In this document: one piece after another, positions 11,828 to 23,673 of the stretch | Position numbering within the stretch: position 1 is the first letter of the stretch | Layout: each line of letters opens with the position of its first letter | NCBI GenBank assembly: GCA_030063045.1 | Contig: JAQSEB010000023.1 | Location: forward strand, 5,270,001 to 5,334,000 | Reading direction: 5' to 3' | DNA: 64,000 nucleotides | From: Pratylenchus scribneri | Taxonomy: Eukaryota; Nematoda; Chromadorea; Rhabditida; Pratylenchidae | The notes under the pieces: model-generated | What the model was told of the DNA's origin: nothing | The model's database searches: none | Seen by the model: the letters and a program-made list of their open reading frames with translations, nothing else | Made by a program: the position numbers and the translations under genes

Positions 11828-14800
11828 CTTTGAGCCTTCGATCTTGGATGGATGCTTTGCTTTTTTTTGAATGTTGTTTGTAGAAAAACTGAAAAATAAA
11901 TGATGTAAAAATTTGATTAGAAAATGGTTAATGGGTCATTTTGAGAGGGTTGGATGGGCACTAAGAAAGCCGGAATGTATAAAAAATCTTTGCGAAAGGA
12001 TGTAAAATATTCATTTTTAAACTAAAAAACATTTTCAGGAAAAAATGTATTTTTGGAATTGGATTATTATAATTCTGAGAAAAGCCTCCATTTTTTTGGA
12101 AAAAATGAATTTTTCCCCGAGGAATATTCATTCAAGATGATAATTTTATTTTCTGTATATATTCATTCCAAAAAACATGTATTCATTAATTGTATTTTAT
12201 ATAAAGATGGAAATGAAAATGCTGAAAGGGGGCATTATTAAAGCCAAAATGTGTAAAAAATGTTTGCGAAAGGATTTAAGATATTCATTTTAAACTAAAA
12301 AATATTATGCATTTTTTGAAGAAATATTATTATTCTGAAAGAGCCTTTTAAATCAGTATTTTTGGAAAAAAGGATGAATTTTTCCCCGAGGAATATTCAT
12401 TCAATATGATAATTTTATTTTCTGGAAATATTCATTCCAAAAAACATGTATTCATTAATTGTATTTTATAGAAAGATGGAAATAAAAATGTGAAAGTGGG
12501 CATTATTAAAGCCAAAATGTGTAAAAATATTTACGAAAGGATGTAAGATATTCATTTTAAACTAAAAAATATTATGCATTTTTTGAAGAAATATTATTAT
12601 TCTGAAAAAGCCTTTTAAATCAGTATTTTTGGAAAAAAAGATGAATTTTACCCCTGGGAATATTCATTCAAGATAATAATTTTATTTCTGTAGTTTTTTC
12701 TGAAGGAAGAATATTCATTCCAAAAACATGTTTAATTGCATCCTATAGAAAGATGGTATTTTTGATCCTAATATTTCGGAAAAGATTTATTTTAGATTAA
12801 ATTTCTGAAAGATGAATTTTTAATGCAGGAAGTTTGTTTTCCCAAAAAATGGAAAAATTATTTAATTTTATTGGAATTATTCACAGAAAATAGGTGTAAA
12901 TTGATATGCGCTTTTTTTATGAATATTGAGGAATGGTAAATTTAGAGCAAAAAAATGCATTTGAGACCCTAATGGAATTTTGAGGGGAGAAAGGGAATTG
13001 AATTAATTTTAAACCATTCTTTTGCACTAATTTATACTCGATTTATGTCTTTATAAACCAATGTATAGAATTTGGTTTGATGCATCAATTGGCGTATTAT
13101 TTGTCATTTTTTAATTAAAATTAACTGTGGTAATTGCATTTATGATTTTTGCTTAAAAACTAAATTAGAATTAGTTAAACCCCAGCTAAAACATAGCCCA
13201 AATGATGCATCACTTTTCGAATGGAATAATGCCCATGGCCAAGGATTAAAATTCATAAAATTAACCATAAGAATAAAATTAATTCAATAAAATGTGAAAG
13301 GGGGAGATGTCTAAAAAATTGGAATGCATTTTTGGAGGGATATTGAGCGCTTTATCCACCAATTACGGTGTGCAGGACTGGTCAATTTCCCATAAAAATG
13401 ATGACAAAAAAATGGGAATTGCTGGATATTTTTGTTGGGAATGTATTCCGCGCTTTAATGCTTTAAATTAAGAAGCGGAAATGGCCAATTCAAATAGAAA
13501 TAATGTATGGAAAATGCTAAAGTTTTAGCTTTCCTTTTAAATGTTCAAATTAGTTATACTCCATAATCCATAGACTATTGGATAGAGCTTTATTGATGTA
13601 TTATTTTTCAATTTGTTCAAAATCAAAGGGTATTAATCCCTTTAGACAAATATTATTTTTTGGCTAAAAAATAACTTAGAATTCTATGCCCTCTATCGAA
13701 TGGAATATGGATTATGGTGCTAAGCTTAACTATTAAAAAGTTATTAAAATTGTATCAAAAAAATGCCATCTGCACCATTTTTATATTTTTTGGGGGGAAT
13801 GGGAAATGCCTGATTTCCACAGTAAAATGAGGCGCATATTATAATGACAAATATGAATAAAAGGGAGAGGAAAAGGTGGCAGTAGAAAATAATGAATGAT
13901 TTCCACAAAAATGATCCGATAAAGAGGGTGTAGGAGGAGCTTTCATTTTCCCAAAGCCTCAAACCTTTTTTTCTGTGTGTCTGTGCCATCCTCGGGGCGA
14001 TTTGGGAACGAACATTTTCTTAAGATTGGTTCTTCCTGATAAATTCCCTCCACCCCAATAAACCTTTTCTTCTCCACTTCATTCCCAACTTTTTTGGGGC
14101 CAGCCAAGAAAAGGTTGGGAATGGCAAAAAGGACAGCCCCATTCAGCTGCCGCTGATGACATTTTCCCCCTCATTTTCGAGGGGAGGCTGGAAATTGCCA
14201 CCCCAAAGGGGCACCGACCTTCTCTAAAATGAAGGGATTTGATTGGCAGGAAAATAAAAATATATTTATGAATCAAAGTTGGAAAAGCCCAAAAATAAAC
14301 ATTTTTAGTCAATTTTTAAATTTAATAAGAATTTTGGTGTATAAAAATGGAAGCGAAGAGATGGAATTATGAGAGGGAAATGATTCTCATTTTTTATGAC
14401 ACGAATGAAAAAAATGGAGGTTTTTTTTAAATTTGAATGGTGCCGCCAGCAAACTCTAACCATTTTTACTCAAATTCACGTTATCCATCTTCATTTTTTG
14501 TATCTTTATTCCATAAATTCTATACCTTTTAGGGAATTAAATGGAATTGAATAGTTTTTTTGAATATTACGAGCCTTCAAGCTATTTTTGTTCAAAATTA
14601 CATTTTTTCTTCAACATTTTTTTGTGTCTTAAATTCATTCAAATCCTATACTTTTTTTAGGGAATTTGCTGAAAAAAATTGAAATATTTTTTCCAATAGT
14701 ATTTGGTGTATTCGAACAATAAAATATCTTATTACATACATCCGAATTTTGTTCTAAAATCCAAATTTCTCCCTTCCAAATTATTTTTCAAGAGAATCCT

Positions 14801-15562
14801 TTAAGCCTAAAGGTTTTTAGATTGAATAATTACAAATAAAATAATGGAATTATGATAAATTAATGTTCAATTTTGTATATTCTTTACTTAATCCATTTTA
14901 TTATCAAATTACAATTTAAACCATCAGCAGATTTAAAATTATTAAACTGGTGAAAATAAATGTTCATTTGACAAATATGAATTTAGTGAAACAAAATTAA
15001 TATGTGTTAAAAACAACCTTTTTCAGATGGACAAAAAAATGCCCGGAGGGATCAATCATTCTATCCCCTAGACAAAATTAATTAATCTAATATCTTAAAA
15101 TACTTTGCAATGTTCATATTCCTTTTCAATAAAATTTCATTCCATTTTTTTGGGCTAATTTAATTACAGGTACAAATTATGCATTGACTGACTTTAAAAC
15201 GAAGCACCTTAAGCTGAATGCTTTTTTGACAAGAAATATAAATACTTAAAATAATAGGAAGAACAAATTAGTATTGTTTCAACTTTTGATTTTGATTTCT
15301 TTGTAATTAAATCCTTCAATTGTATTCAATTAAAGGGTTAAGGGTTAAATTTACTAATTTTTAAAACAAATATTAGTTCATTGGATTGGGGATTTGGTTT
15401 GCAAAATTCGGATGTTCATTCTAAATACTTTTAAACATTTTTATGGATGTAAAATAAGGCCTAAGGGATTGAATACCATATTCATTTCTAATAATACATT
15501 TTTCCCATCGAATTACATTTCGTTTTGGCTAGTAAATTGTACACATAATTTAACATTTTCAG
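11828..15562. other. Internal Maverick region without recognised gene
   Basis: This interval lies between the Cys-rich gene (leftward) and polymerase B (rightward) and must hold their divergent promoters. It contains the 270-base repeats at 11965-12770. The remainder is AT-rich with short frames lacking domains. Upstream exons of the polymerase may lie in its last part but cannot be fixed. Confidence 0.55.
11965..12770. repeat. Three tandem copies of a unit of about 270 bases
   Basis: The words gcgaaaggat, gtaagatattcattttaaac and gaggaatattcattcaa recur with starts near 11973, 12247 and 12517, a spacing of 274 and 270 bases. The third copy is degraded at its end. There is no coding frame across units. 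It lies upstream of the leftward gene inside the Maverick, so it may be a regulatory or replication-related array; that is inference. Confidence 0.75.
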
Positions 15563-18500
15563 ATTGAAAGTGAGCATTTGAAGGGGAAATCGACGTTCAA
15601 AGCATGCTTCGCCAATATCTACACATCAATTCAATCGAGCCATCGCTGTCATTGTCCCGAAAAACTTGGCCAAAATTCGACACATTCGGCGTTTCCCCGA
15701 AGACTTTCTTCAAACTTTATTCAAATTATTAATCAAAAGGGTCGTGTCCGAAGGGCGGAAAAGTTTTCGAGGTTCTCCCTTCCACCCCAAAATTCCCCAA
15801 TTTTCTTTATAATATTTCAGGAAAACCCAAATTCATTGGGGTCCAACTCCAAACAAAATATATGGACACCCCCTTTTGCATTCCCCTCCGTTCTCCCAGA
15901 CAAAATAATCCTAAAGCATTGACTGCCGAATTGCTCTCATTGGCCAAACAGTCCGGTGGCAGGCTAAGAATATTGAAATCGGCACTGAAATTGAAAATAT
16001 CTGCGGTTTGGCCACGTAAATTGGAAGGGGATTAAGGGGAAGAATTAAATGGAAAAATCTAATTTTAGTGGACAAAAAGGACATTACAAAAAAGATACGA
16101 AAAAGGCGCCGTTTTTTCGGCGCATGTTCGAATGAGGGAAAATGGCTGTCAAAGGAGGAAAAGCTCAGAAGGGGAATATTCCCAATTGTGAATGAGGAGG
16201 ATAATTTGTGCATGGCTCGAAGTATTGGCCTAGGCATAATCAAATGCCTGAAGGGAATGACAGCACTCCGCAAGTGGGGTAACGATGAACAGCGCCAAAA
16301 GGCATTGGCAATTTCAATTTTGAAGGTTAAAAATGTGAATAAATTTTGAATTTTTTTCCCCCCAAAAAATAGAAGGCTGGAATTCGAATCGATTTGAAGG
16401 CATATAACATGGGACATGTCAAAAAAATTCAAAAATTGTTGAATCGATGGAATTCGGGAATTCGAATCGGAATTTTGCATGCCGAAAGGGCCTTCAGAGT
16501 ATTGTTCAAAGGTGGAGGCCCAAAAAAATATGATCTGTTGCTCCTATTGAATGGTGCCCACTATGATTTGATTTATTCAACCAAAAAATTATTCCAAGTG
16601 AGTTTTTTGGGGGGGATTAAAGATGGAAAAAATAATTTTCTTATAGACAAGAGGCGAATTTTGTCTAGACTGTGAGGGGCCTGCTTACCGCTGGTCTCAC
16701 AATCGAAAATGCGTATATTCCTGCCAACTTTGCTATCGCTATGGGGAAAAATATCCATGCAAGGGGCGAGCTGCGATAAAATGCAATAATTGCCGTTTCT
16801 TCTTCCCAAATCGGGATTGCTTCAATTACCACAAAACCAGAGGGGAAAGGAATGGTGCAAGCATTTGCGAATCACGATATTTTTGTCCTAAATGTGATAA
16901 AGTGGTGAGTAAAAGGGCAAATTAATTCTAAAGCATTTATCTAAAACAGGTTTACAAAAGAGGAGGAAAACACCAATGTGAACAGTCGGAATCGGCTAAA
17001 AATGTTGGAATTGAAAAATGTGGCCAATGCTTTGTGATGAAAGCCATTGGTCATCCCCATTTTTGCTACATCCAACCAATTCAACCAAAAGTGGACACAC
17101 AGGATGTGAGATACATCTTCTTCGACATTGAAGCCAGTCAATCCGATCGGATTGAAGTAAATGGAATAAAAGTAAGGGGCAAATAATAAATTATGATTTT
17201 TTCAAAAAATGAATTCTTGAATTTTGTCAAATAATTTTGATTTTTTCCTAGTGTTATCGTCATATTCCCGTTCTTTTGGTTGCCGAAGTACTTTGTCAAT
17301 ATTGTATGGATTTGGGGGCAGTGCAATTCAATCGAGCGCCCAATTGTTGTTGTGGAGTATTCGGTGGAGGTCATTTCAAGTGGCGAAAAGCACAGTTGGA
17401 TCCCAGAAATCCTCGAGTATTGTTCTTTCATCAATTCGACAAAAACAACGAGCTAACTCCGGCCGAACAATTTTTGCATTTCCTTTTCAACTGTGGACCC
17501 AAGAATATGCGCACAATTTGCCTTTCCCATAACGGAGGCAAGTACGATATGCATTTACTTATGGACAAAATTTATGAGTGGCAGCTTCAACCAAAGATGA
17601 TAATGACCGGTTATTTTTGAAATTTGAACAAAAATTTCTAATTTTTTCAGGCCTAAAAATTTATAACATGGAAATTTATGTCAATCAACGCCGAATTGTG
17701 ATGAAGGACACTTTGAATTGGCTAACGGGCAGTTTGGCAGGATTGGTTGAAACTTTCGGAATTGGCGCCGAATATGCCAAACCACCTTTTCCACACAAAT
17801 TCAATAAGGCCAAAAATTTCGGCAAAGTTCTGCCTCATTTGCCGGCATTGAAATACTATTGTATAAAGGATATGAAAGTGGATGAACGGAATGAATTGCT
17901 CAGCTGGTGCAATGCAAACAAGCATCGCGAATTTGATTTGAACCGTGAATTGCTTGAATACTGTAGGAATGATGTGGCAATTTTAAAGTAAGTTTATCCT
18001 ATTTTCATATCGATCAAAATGTTTAAAAATATTTTCCAAGATTCGCATGCATTCGATTTCGTGAAATAATAAGAAGTATTGCCCCCAATGTCGAGCCATT
18101 CCTTCACACATCCACTTTGGCAAAGTTGGCTTTCAATATTTGGAGAATGGAATTTTTGCTCCCAAATTTGCTCCTCAACATTCCCGAAGAAGGATTTCGG
18201 CCCCAACATCTGCAATCTGCTCAGGCTCGACAATTCTTTGCCCTTTTTACAAAAATGACTGGTCGGCGAGTGAGAACAGTGGACACATCCGTTGATGGCG
18301 AACACATTTCGAGACATCCTGAGGTCAATTCAAAACATGGAAAAGGAGATTTTCGAGTTGATGGACTGCTCGAACCGCGCACACCCGACGAACAACCAAC
18401 CATTTTGGAGTTTTACGGTTGTTATTATCATGGTAAGTGTAAGGGAATGAAAAAATGGGCCAAAATATTCAAAAAAAAGGTTGTGAGAAATGTTTTGTCG

Positions 18501-20426
18501 ATCGGGAAAAACCACTTCAAAGAGGCAGAACTGCGGAGGAATTGTTTGAACGAACACGACAACGACGAATTGAGCTGGAACGCCGGGGCTATAAAGTGTT
18601 GGAAGTTTGGAATTGCGAGCTGCAAAAAATGTTGAGAGAAAACAAAAAGACTCGCAAATTGTGGAATTCGCTGCAACTGCCTCCACCGCCACTCAACCCC
18701 AGAAAGAACGCATTGAGAGGAGGGAGGGTAGAGCCCTTTGTTTTATTCACAGAGGCGGGACCCGATGAACGAATTGAACTCTTCGACATTGTAAATTTTT
18801 GGGGATTTTGGGTGAGAAAAATCTTTTTAAAAATATAGGTGAGCCTATACCCAAGTGTGATGAAGAGTTCACCATATCCACTTGGTACGCCAATGGTGTA
18901 CGGAGAAGAGGATTTCAGGCGGCTGGGCCTTCCCAAATTGCCATGGCATGCAACCTTCCCCAAAGGAATGGAAGGATTGATGCTCGTCAAAGTTTTGCCA
19001 CCCCCAAAAATGCCCATGCCAATCGGTGCCCAACAACCATTTCCCCCATTTCTTCCATACAAAACGCGTGAAGGGTTACTGGTATTCCCGCTTTGTGCCC
19101 GTTGTTCTGACACACAAAATCAAAAGCGATGCTCACATTCGGATGAGGAAAGGGCTTGGATTGCTGCATTCCCCCATCAAGACCTTGAGATGGCACTCGA
19201 ATTGGGCTACACCATTCTCGATCTTTATGAAGTGAGTTTTGGGGTATAAAAATGTACTCATAAAATCCCTACAGTTTTGGCATTGGCCCCAGGAACAATG
19301 GACAAATTCAGGCCCACATAAAGATTTGTTCCGTGAATATATCAATGCCATGTTAAAATTAAAGGTAAAAAGAGGGGGATTAATCAAAAAAAAAAAAACC
19401 AAAATTTCACAGGTTGAAGCGTCGGGTTGGCCCTCAAATATGGATTCGGATGAGGCACGGCAGGAATTCATTCGGCAATATGCGGAACGGGAAGGAATTG
19501 TGCTGGATGCCACCTCAATGGACAAAATCAACAAAGGATTGAGGATGATCGCGTATGTTCCGCATTTATGGGTTGGGAAATTTCCAATATTTTTAGTAAA
19601 CTCCTATTGAATAGCCTGTGGGGTAAGATGTCACAAAGGCCAAACCCGTCCACCGTCATCATCACCAAATCCGCCAAACAACTGCATGAATTGTTGGAGG
19701 ATCCGACCCGTGAAGTTGTGGATTTTTGCCATTTGAATGCATTCCTGGATCGGGTGGTTGTTCGACAGAAGCCTGAATTCCTAAAACCTCCATCCACAAA
19801 CAATGTAGTGATCGCAAGCTTTGTCACTTCACATGGTCGGAGGCGCACATATCAAGCAATTCAAGAGGCAATTCGACTTGGTCATCAACTCATTTACACG
19901 GACACCGATTCAATTGTGACAAAACGACGAGTGGATCAACCCCGAATCAGTGAAGGTAGAAAATGAAATATTTGGGGGGTGAAAAATCGTTTTCTTAGGA
20001 CAATTTCTCGGTGACATGCAAAGGGAACTTGAAAACCGCATTGTCAAGCGATGGCTTGCAGCAGGCCCAAAAAATTACGCATACGAACATACCGATTTGG
20101 AGGGCGGAGATCTGAAACTCACACGACGAATCCGGGGCTTCAAACTCAGCTATCGTGCTTCAAAACGGCTCACATTTGAGAAAATGCGCGCGGAAATGTT
20201 TTCTCGTTTTGGTGGAGAGAAGAAAAGGTGGGGTGCAAAATCTGAGGATGAAAAATAAAATAATTTTTTAAAGAAAATGCCAATTCATTCGATACAATGT
20301 GTTTAGACGGCATAAGAAGGGCTGGCTTTATACAACCACAATGAAGAAAGAATACAGTGCTGTTTGTGGCAAATCGATTATCCGAGGGGATTATACCACA
20401 AAACCATTTGGATGGATTGGAGATTA
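15563..20426 (+). CDS. Maverick protein-primed DNA polymerase B, multi-exon
   Basis: About 17 exons join in phase, among them 15900-16015, 16069-16325, 16373-16597, 16647-16904, 16950-17171, 17252-17609, 17651-17987, 18041-18432, 18480-18790, 18839-19231, 19275-19364, 19413-19552, 19597-19955, 19999-20227 and 20307-20426. The exonuclease motifs are FFDIEAS (Exo I), SHNGGKYDMHLL (Exo II) and YCRNDVAIL (Exo III). The polymerase motifs are DIVSLYPSV (A), KLLLNSLWGKM (B) and IYTDTDSIV (C). The YYHGCEKCF element is typical of Maverick/adenovirus-like polymerases, and a Cys-rich region at about 16650-16900 precedes the exonuclease. It would replicate the element with a protein primer in the nucleus. 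The 5' end is uncertain: the first accepted exon opens at an AG at 15561-15562, and upstream coding exons are possible. Almost every motif is intact, so it is likely functional. Confidence 0.93.
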
Positions 20427-20588
20427 AAAATATGATGATTAATTTTTTCTAAAATCATATAATTTTTTCATAACAATTTTTCATTTTTTTTTAAAAAATA
20501 TCATTTAATAAAAAATTACCATTAATTTGCTGCATTGAATAATTTGTGTTGTATTAATTTTTCGGGTCTTAGTAGTCGTCAAAAAAAG

Positions 20589-20692
20589 GTATTCGCAGCC
20601 TTCACAAATATGTGCCATATGAGATTTTTTATGAGGGCGTAAATGATCGCCGCTCAAACACATATGGACAAATTGTGAAGATAGCGAATAGC
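20589..20692. terminator. Large imperfect stem-loop
   Basis: The left arm 20589-20623 (tattcgcagccttcacaa, then ccatatgag) pairs with the right arm 20653-20692 (ctcaaacacatatgg, then ttgtgaagatagcgaata). Runs of A before and T after could extend the stem. Position between convergent genes suggests a 3' end or boundary role; this is inference. Confidence 0.5.
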
Positions 20693-20724
20693 TTTTTGTA
20701 ATTTGAATATTTTTATGCCGAACC

Positions 20725-20820
20725 GTTACCCGTCAGGTTTGCCTTATGGAAATATTTCAAGGCTTTGAGAATTCACACAGACCTAAACTCATAAGGCAAA
20801 ACCTTTCGAGTGGCGGTAAC
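20725..20820. terminator. Second stem-loop at the convergent junction
   Basis: The left arm at 20725-20749 (gttacccgtcaggtttgcct, then tatgg) pairs with the right arm at 20788-20820 (ctcataaggcaaaacc, ending ggcggtaac). The stem has a bulge of several bases on the right arm. It ends a few bases before the stop codon of the leftward membrane-protein gene. Confidence 0.45.
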
Positions 20821-20832
20821 GCCATTTTTGAA

Positions 20833-21231
20833 TCATTTAGTGGAAATTATTGGAGGTCGAGAAAATGGGGATGTTGCCGATATTTTCACATTCTTCAGCT
20901 CCTCAATCATGGAGTCGGCTTCACTCGAATTGATGTGGCCTCGTCGTTTCAAATATGAAATTAGGGCAATCCAACAAAGTAAAAATACCGGGAATGCAAT
21001 TAAATAGTGGGCAAATAGAAGTAGAATTTCAAAGACAATATTGATTTGATTGGCTGCTGTTGATTTAATGCGGCCATGATTAACCATTGGAGATTCATTA
21101 TCGAAAATTAAATAGTCGAATTGTTGTTGTTGCTCATTTTGTGGATAAATTGAAGTGGAATTTTGGTGCAGAGATTGATTATTCAAATTCTCCATTGCCT
21201 GTGCTCGGTAATAGTCAAGAATTTGATCCAT
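20833..21231 (-). CDS. Small membrane protein of the Maverick block
   Basis: This single exon encodes 132 residues starting MDQILDYYRAQAMENL. It has a polar, Asn/Gln-rich N-terminal half and one strong hydrophobic stretch of about 27 residues (INIVFEILLLFAHYLIAF, then PVFLLCWIALIS). A basic turn (YLKRRGH) and an acidic amphipathic tail follow. It is last in the leftward block, 46 bases after the major capsid gene, so it is probably expressed with the structural genes. I recognise no family. A virion membrane or lysis/egress role can be imagined but is not shown. Confidence 0.6.
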   Translation of the reverse strand: MDQILDYYRAQAMENLNNQSLHQNSTSIYPQNEQQQQFDYLIFDNESPMVNHGRIKSTAANQINIVFEILLLFAHYLIAFPVFLLCWIALISYLKRRGHINSSEADSMIEELKNVKISATSPFSRPPIISTK

Positions 21232-21277
21232 TTAAAAATGGGGTGGGATGCTTTATTTTGGTTTATTTATATGCCCT

Positions 21278-22603
21278 CTAGGCTAGATTTGAATCGGAAA
21301 CTATATGGCGATTATAGTCAATCATGACCATTTGGTCAAATTCGCCTAAGACTAACATTTCTACACCACCAGCGGGGATGGCTGTGTTGAATAGGACCCG
21401 AATGCTGGTTGTTCCATTTCTAAGCAATTCAAATCCACAAGAATCATCGAGAGTGGAAGTTAGTGGGATGACAAAAAAGGTCCAGCCTTCTTTGAATTTT
21501 TTCATGGAAATATCGAAAGAACGTTCCGAGTTTGCCACCCCCAATGCTTCATACATGTCCAAAAAGGGGCGAGTGTAGGAATCATTCGTAAATTCCATCT
21601 TATAGGGGACCACTGGGTAAATTTGACCCCCAGCATGTACGGCTATTTCTCGAATATCGAAAGGTTTGAAATTGAATGGGGATTTGGTGGAATAGCCATT
21701 AAATGCCTCATTTTCCACAAAAGCCACGGTTATGCGTCGAGGAATGCTTGCACTAAACGCATTATAGTCAATTGAGGTTCGACCTGCGCTCAGAAAACAG
21801 GATTTCATTTCAGTTTTGCGAATGGAATAGGTGGCTGGCTGCTGTTCCAGAGTTTTATAGATGGATAGGTTGAGAGATGGTTGAACCTCTACCATTTTTG
21901 CATAAATTTTGACATCCTCTACATAGAGGCGGTATTCATTCAAATCGGCTGCACCGCCTAATTTATGAATGCAAAAAGAATCTTTCGATCTGAATATGCT
22001 AAACAGCACATCCATATTGTTAAGAAGGAGTAATTCTTGATTTCCAAAATCAAAATCTAAACGCGAAAGGAATTGAGCCTTTTTTCCTGAGGCAAATTGG
22101 GACACAATCCCCAAGAAACCCGTGTCCGTTGAATCATTATGTTTTTTGAGTGGATAATAGCCGGAAGAGGCTAAAAAATTAGATTTCACATTATCTGGAT
22201 ATGAGAGCTCAGTGGTCATATAGGTTTTATAGGGATAAAGTGTTCCGCTATCGTACAAATCAGTGTTTCCTATTGTCACTTTAAGTTGCTGAACAAAACT
22301 TTGTCCAATGCATTGGATGGTACCCACGAGAAGATCGGTTGCTTCAATTGGGACCCAGTTGTTCCCTGATTTTTTTTGAATTCTCAATTCCAAATAGAGA
22401 TAGATTCGGGACAAATCCGTCCACAAATTATCGCTGAATAAGCGGAATAAATATGGTGATTCTTGGGTAATAGTACTCAGTGGCAGAATTTCGCGATAAT
22501 GTGAGCGGAGTATTGACACATTGGTAGGAGGGACAGTAAAAATGCTGAGTGCTGTGTCAATAGCCAAAGGACTTTTTTCGCTTATTTTCTTTGGACAGCT
22601 CAT
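21278..22603 (-). CDS. Maverick major capsid protein (F54H12.2-like, double jelly-roll)
   Basis: This intronless gene encodes 441 residues. The start and organisation (PLAIDTALSIFTVPPTNVSI, then the SPYLFRLFSDNLWTDLSRIY segment) match the nematode protein class often named after C. elegans F54H12.2. That class is the Polinton/Maverick hexon-like major capsid protein with two jelly-roll folds. The length is lower than in many animal-virus hexons but normal for this class. The protein would form trimers making up the icosahedral faces. It lies next to the pVI-like gene (7 bases upstream) and the protease, as in other Mavericks. No frameshift is visible. The product name rests on recognised sequence style, not on a search. 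Confidence 0.82.
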   Translation of the reverse strand: MSCPKKISEKSPLAIDTALSIFTVPPTNVSILRSHYREILPLSTITQESPYLFRLFSDNLWTDLSRIYLYLELRIQKKSGNNWVPIEATDLLVGTIQCIGQSFVQQLKVTIGNTDLYDSGTLYPYKTYMTTELSYPDNVKSNFLASSGYYPLKKHNDSTDTGFLGIVSQFASGKKAQFLSRLDFDFGNQELLLLNNMDVLFSIFRSKDSFCIHKLGGAADLNEYRLYVEDVKIYAKMVEVQPSLNLSIYKTLEQQPATYSIRKTEMKSCFLSAGRTSIDYNAFSASIPRRITVAFVENEAFNGYSTKSPFNFKPFDIREIAVHAGGQIYPVVPYKMEFTNDSYTRPFLDMYEALGVANSERSFDISMKKFKEGWTFFVIPLTSTLDDSCGFELLRNGTTSIRVLFNTAIPAGGVEMLVLGEFDQMVMIDYNRHIVSDSNLA

Positions 22604-22610
22604 TGACGGA

Positions 22611-23153
22611 CTAATATGTACCTAAACTGTCAATTCTTAATCGCTTTTTAGTGGTAGATGCTTTTTTAGCTAGAGCTTTTTTCTTCCGGGGTTTTGAGGG
22701 AAGAAAATTTGGTGGCCCAATGGAGGAAGCAAGTTTATGTATAGATTTTCCAATTTTTGGGTCAGTCACTTTTTGATATCTTTTAAAATCAAACCGACTT
22801 CCTTTTCCGGTTTGCTGCTGTGTCTTTTCCAAATTTGAAGAGGCTTTATCCAGCAGGGACTTTAAACCCATTCTGCCTTCATCCACAAGGGATTGTTTAA
22901 GATCTTTGCCTTCTAAAACATTAGTTAGAACGCGGCTGCCAGACTCCAGTCCCTGGCGTCCTATAGCAGACCCAATCTCTTTTCCTATAGGGAGGAGATA
23001 ACGAAAAAGGCGCCGAAATACCGAGCCTAGACCGCTTCCTCTCTGGTAGGGTAGACCACGAAAGACGGCATATCCGCCAGTTTGGTAGATTTGCGGTTCA
23101 TTCCCTGCGAGTAAGGACCAATCAATTTCAAGAGGATCGAAATCAACATGCAT
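22611..23153 (-). CDS. Maverick pVI/pX-like capsid accessory protein
   Basis: This intronless gene encodes 180 residues from the ATG at 23153 (MHVDFDPLEIDW). The central segment GLPYQRGSGLGSVFRRLFRY is the Gly/Arg-rich, amphipathic motif that recurs in Polinton proteins compared with adenovirus pVI or pX precursors, with GxG-type sites that adenain could cleave. It is followed by an alanine/glycine helix region and a strongly basic C-terminus (KPRKKKALAKKASTTKKRLR). Expected role: internal virion protein that aids membrane passage or binds DNA, matured by the neighbouring protease. An open frame continues upstream of the chosen ATG, but it overlaps the protease and is rejected as the start. 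Confidence 0.7.
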   Translation of the reverse strand: MHVDFDPLEIDWSLLAGNEPQIYQTGGYAVFRGLPYQRGSGLGSVFRRLFRYLLPIGKEIGSAIGRQGLESGSRVLTNVLEGKDLKQSLVDEGRMGLKSLLDKASSNLEKTQQQTGKGSRFDFKRYQKVTDPKIGKSIHKLASSIGPPNFLPSKPRKKKALAKKASTTKKRLRIDSLGTY

Positions 23154-23205
23154 CTTTTTGAGGATTTTGTGTATAAGAATTCGGAATTGTAGTATTTTAT
23201 TTATA

Positions 23206-23667
23206 TTAATTGGCAAATATTTTATCATCAACAAATTTGTTAATAAACCGATCAATGGAACCGGGGATTGATTTAAGAAAGCGAAGGGTTTCCTCAAAAG
23301 ATTTTCCTTTTGAACGAGCATAGAGAAAAAATATGGCATGTTGGCCACAAGATTTGGAATATTCACTTTGCAGGGCATAAGGATTAAAGCGGATTCGATT
23401 AAATTTGGCCAAATATTCCGTAATATTCGAATTCAGTGGAGGCCAAAGCCCCAATGAATCGTAATAGTCAACATCGTTAGGCGAAATTGAAAAAATGGCT
23501 ACCCAATGGGAACCTTTGAATTCAGAAGGATCAAAATTCACAACCATTGAATGGGGATATTTGCCTGGAGAAATTTTCAATAGTTGATCCGAGGCAAAAC
23601 AACCCAGATAAAAAGGAGCAGTTATGTGATTTCTTTTCAGAATTTTGTCGATTTGTCGACTTTCCAT
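23206..23667 (-). CDS. Adenain-type cysteine protease of the Maverick
   Basis: This intronless gene encodes 153 residues from the ATG at 23667. The catalytic set typical of adenain/Ulp1-like proteases is visible: His in KGSHWVAIF, Asp in VDYYDSLGLWP, Gln in YALQSEYS and the nucleophile Cys in KSCGQHAIFF. The family processes capsid precursors during virion maturation. The gene lies between the penton-like and pVI-like genes. The region just upstream of the ATG holds an 18-base G/C homopolymer, and an open frame runs through it, giving a proline run in that frame that I do not count as coding. All expected motif residues are present, so the enzyme is probably active. Confidence 0.9.
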   Translation of the reverse strand: MESRQIDKILKRNHITAPFYLGCFASDQLLKISPGKYPHSMVVNFDPSEFKGSHWVAIFSISPNDVDYYDSLGLWPPLNSNITEYLAKFNRIRFNPYALQSEYSKSCGQHAIFFLYARSKGKSFEETLRFLKSIPGSIDRFINKFVDDKIFAN

Positions 23668-23673
23668 TTGAGT

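Larger units (their letters stand above)
20427..20832. other. Convergent intergenic region with two stem-loops
   Basis: This is the meeting point of the rightward polymerase and the leftward capsid block. It holds two separate large inverted repeats and no coding frame, and probably serves 3' end formation for both directions. Confidence 0.55.

Noticed and set aside
15911..16480. Minus-strand open frame of 189 codons
   Set aside because: Antisense of polymerase exons that carry family motifs; no recognisable domain.
18589..19113. Minus-strand open frame of 174 codons
   Set aside because: Antisense of the polymerase motif A exons.
22611..23378. Longer 255-codon version of the pVI-like gene
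   Set aside because: The extra 75 codons overlap the protease coding sequence in another frame; the ATG at 23153 gives the conserved product.
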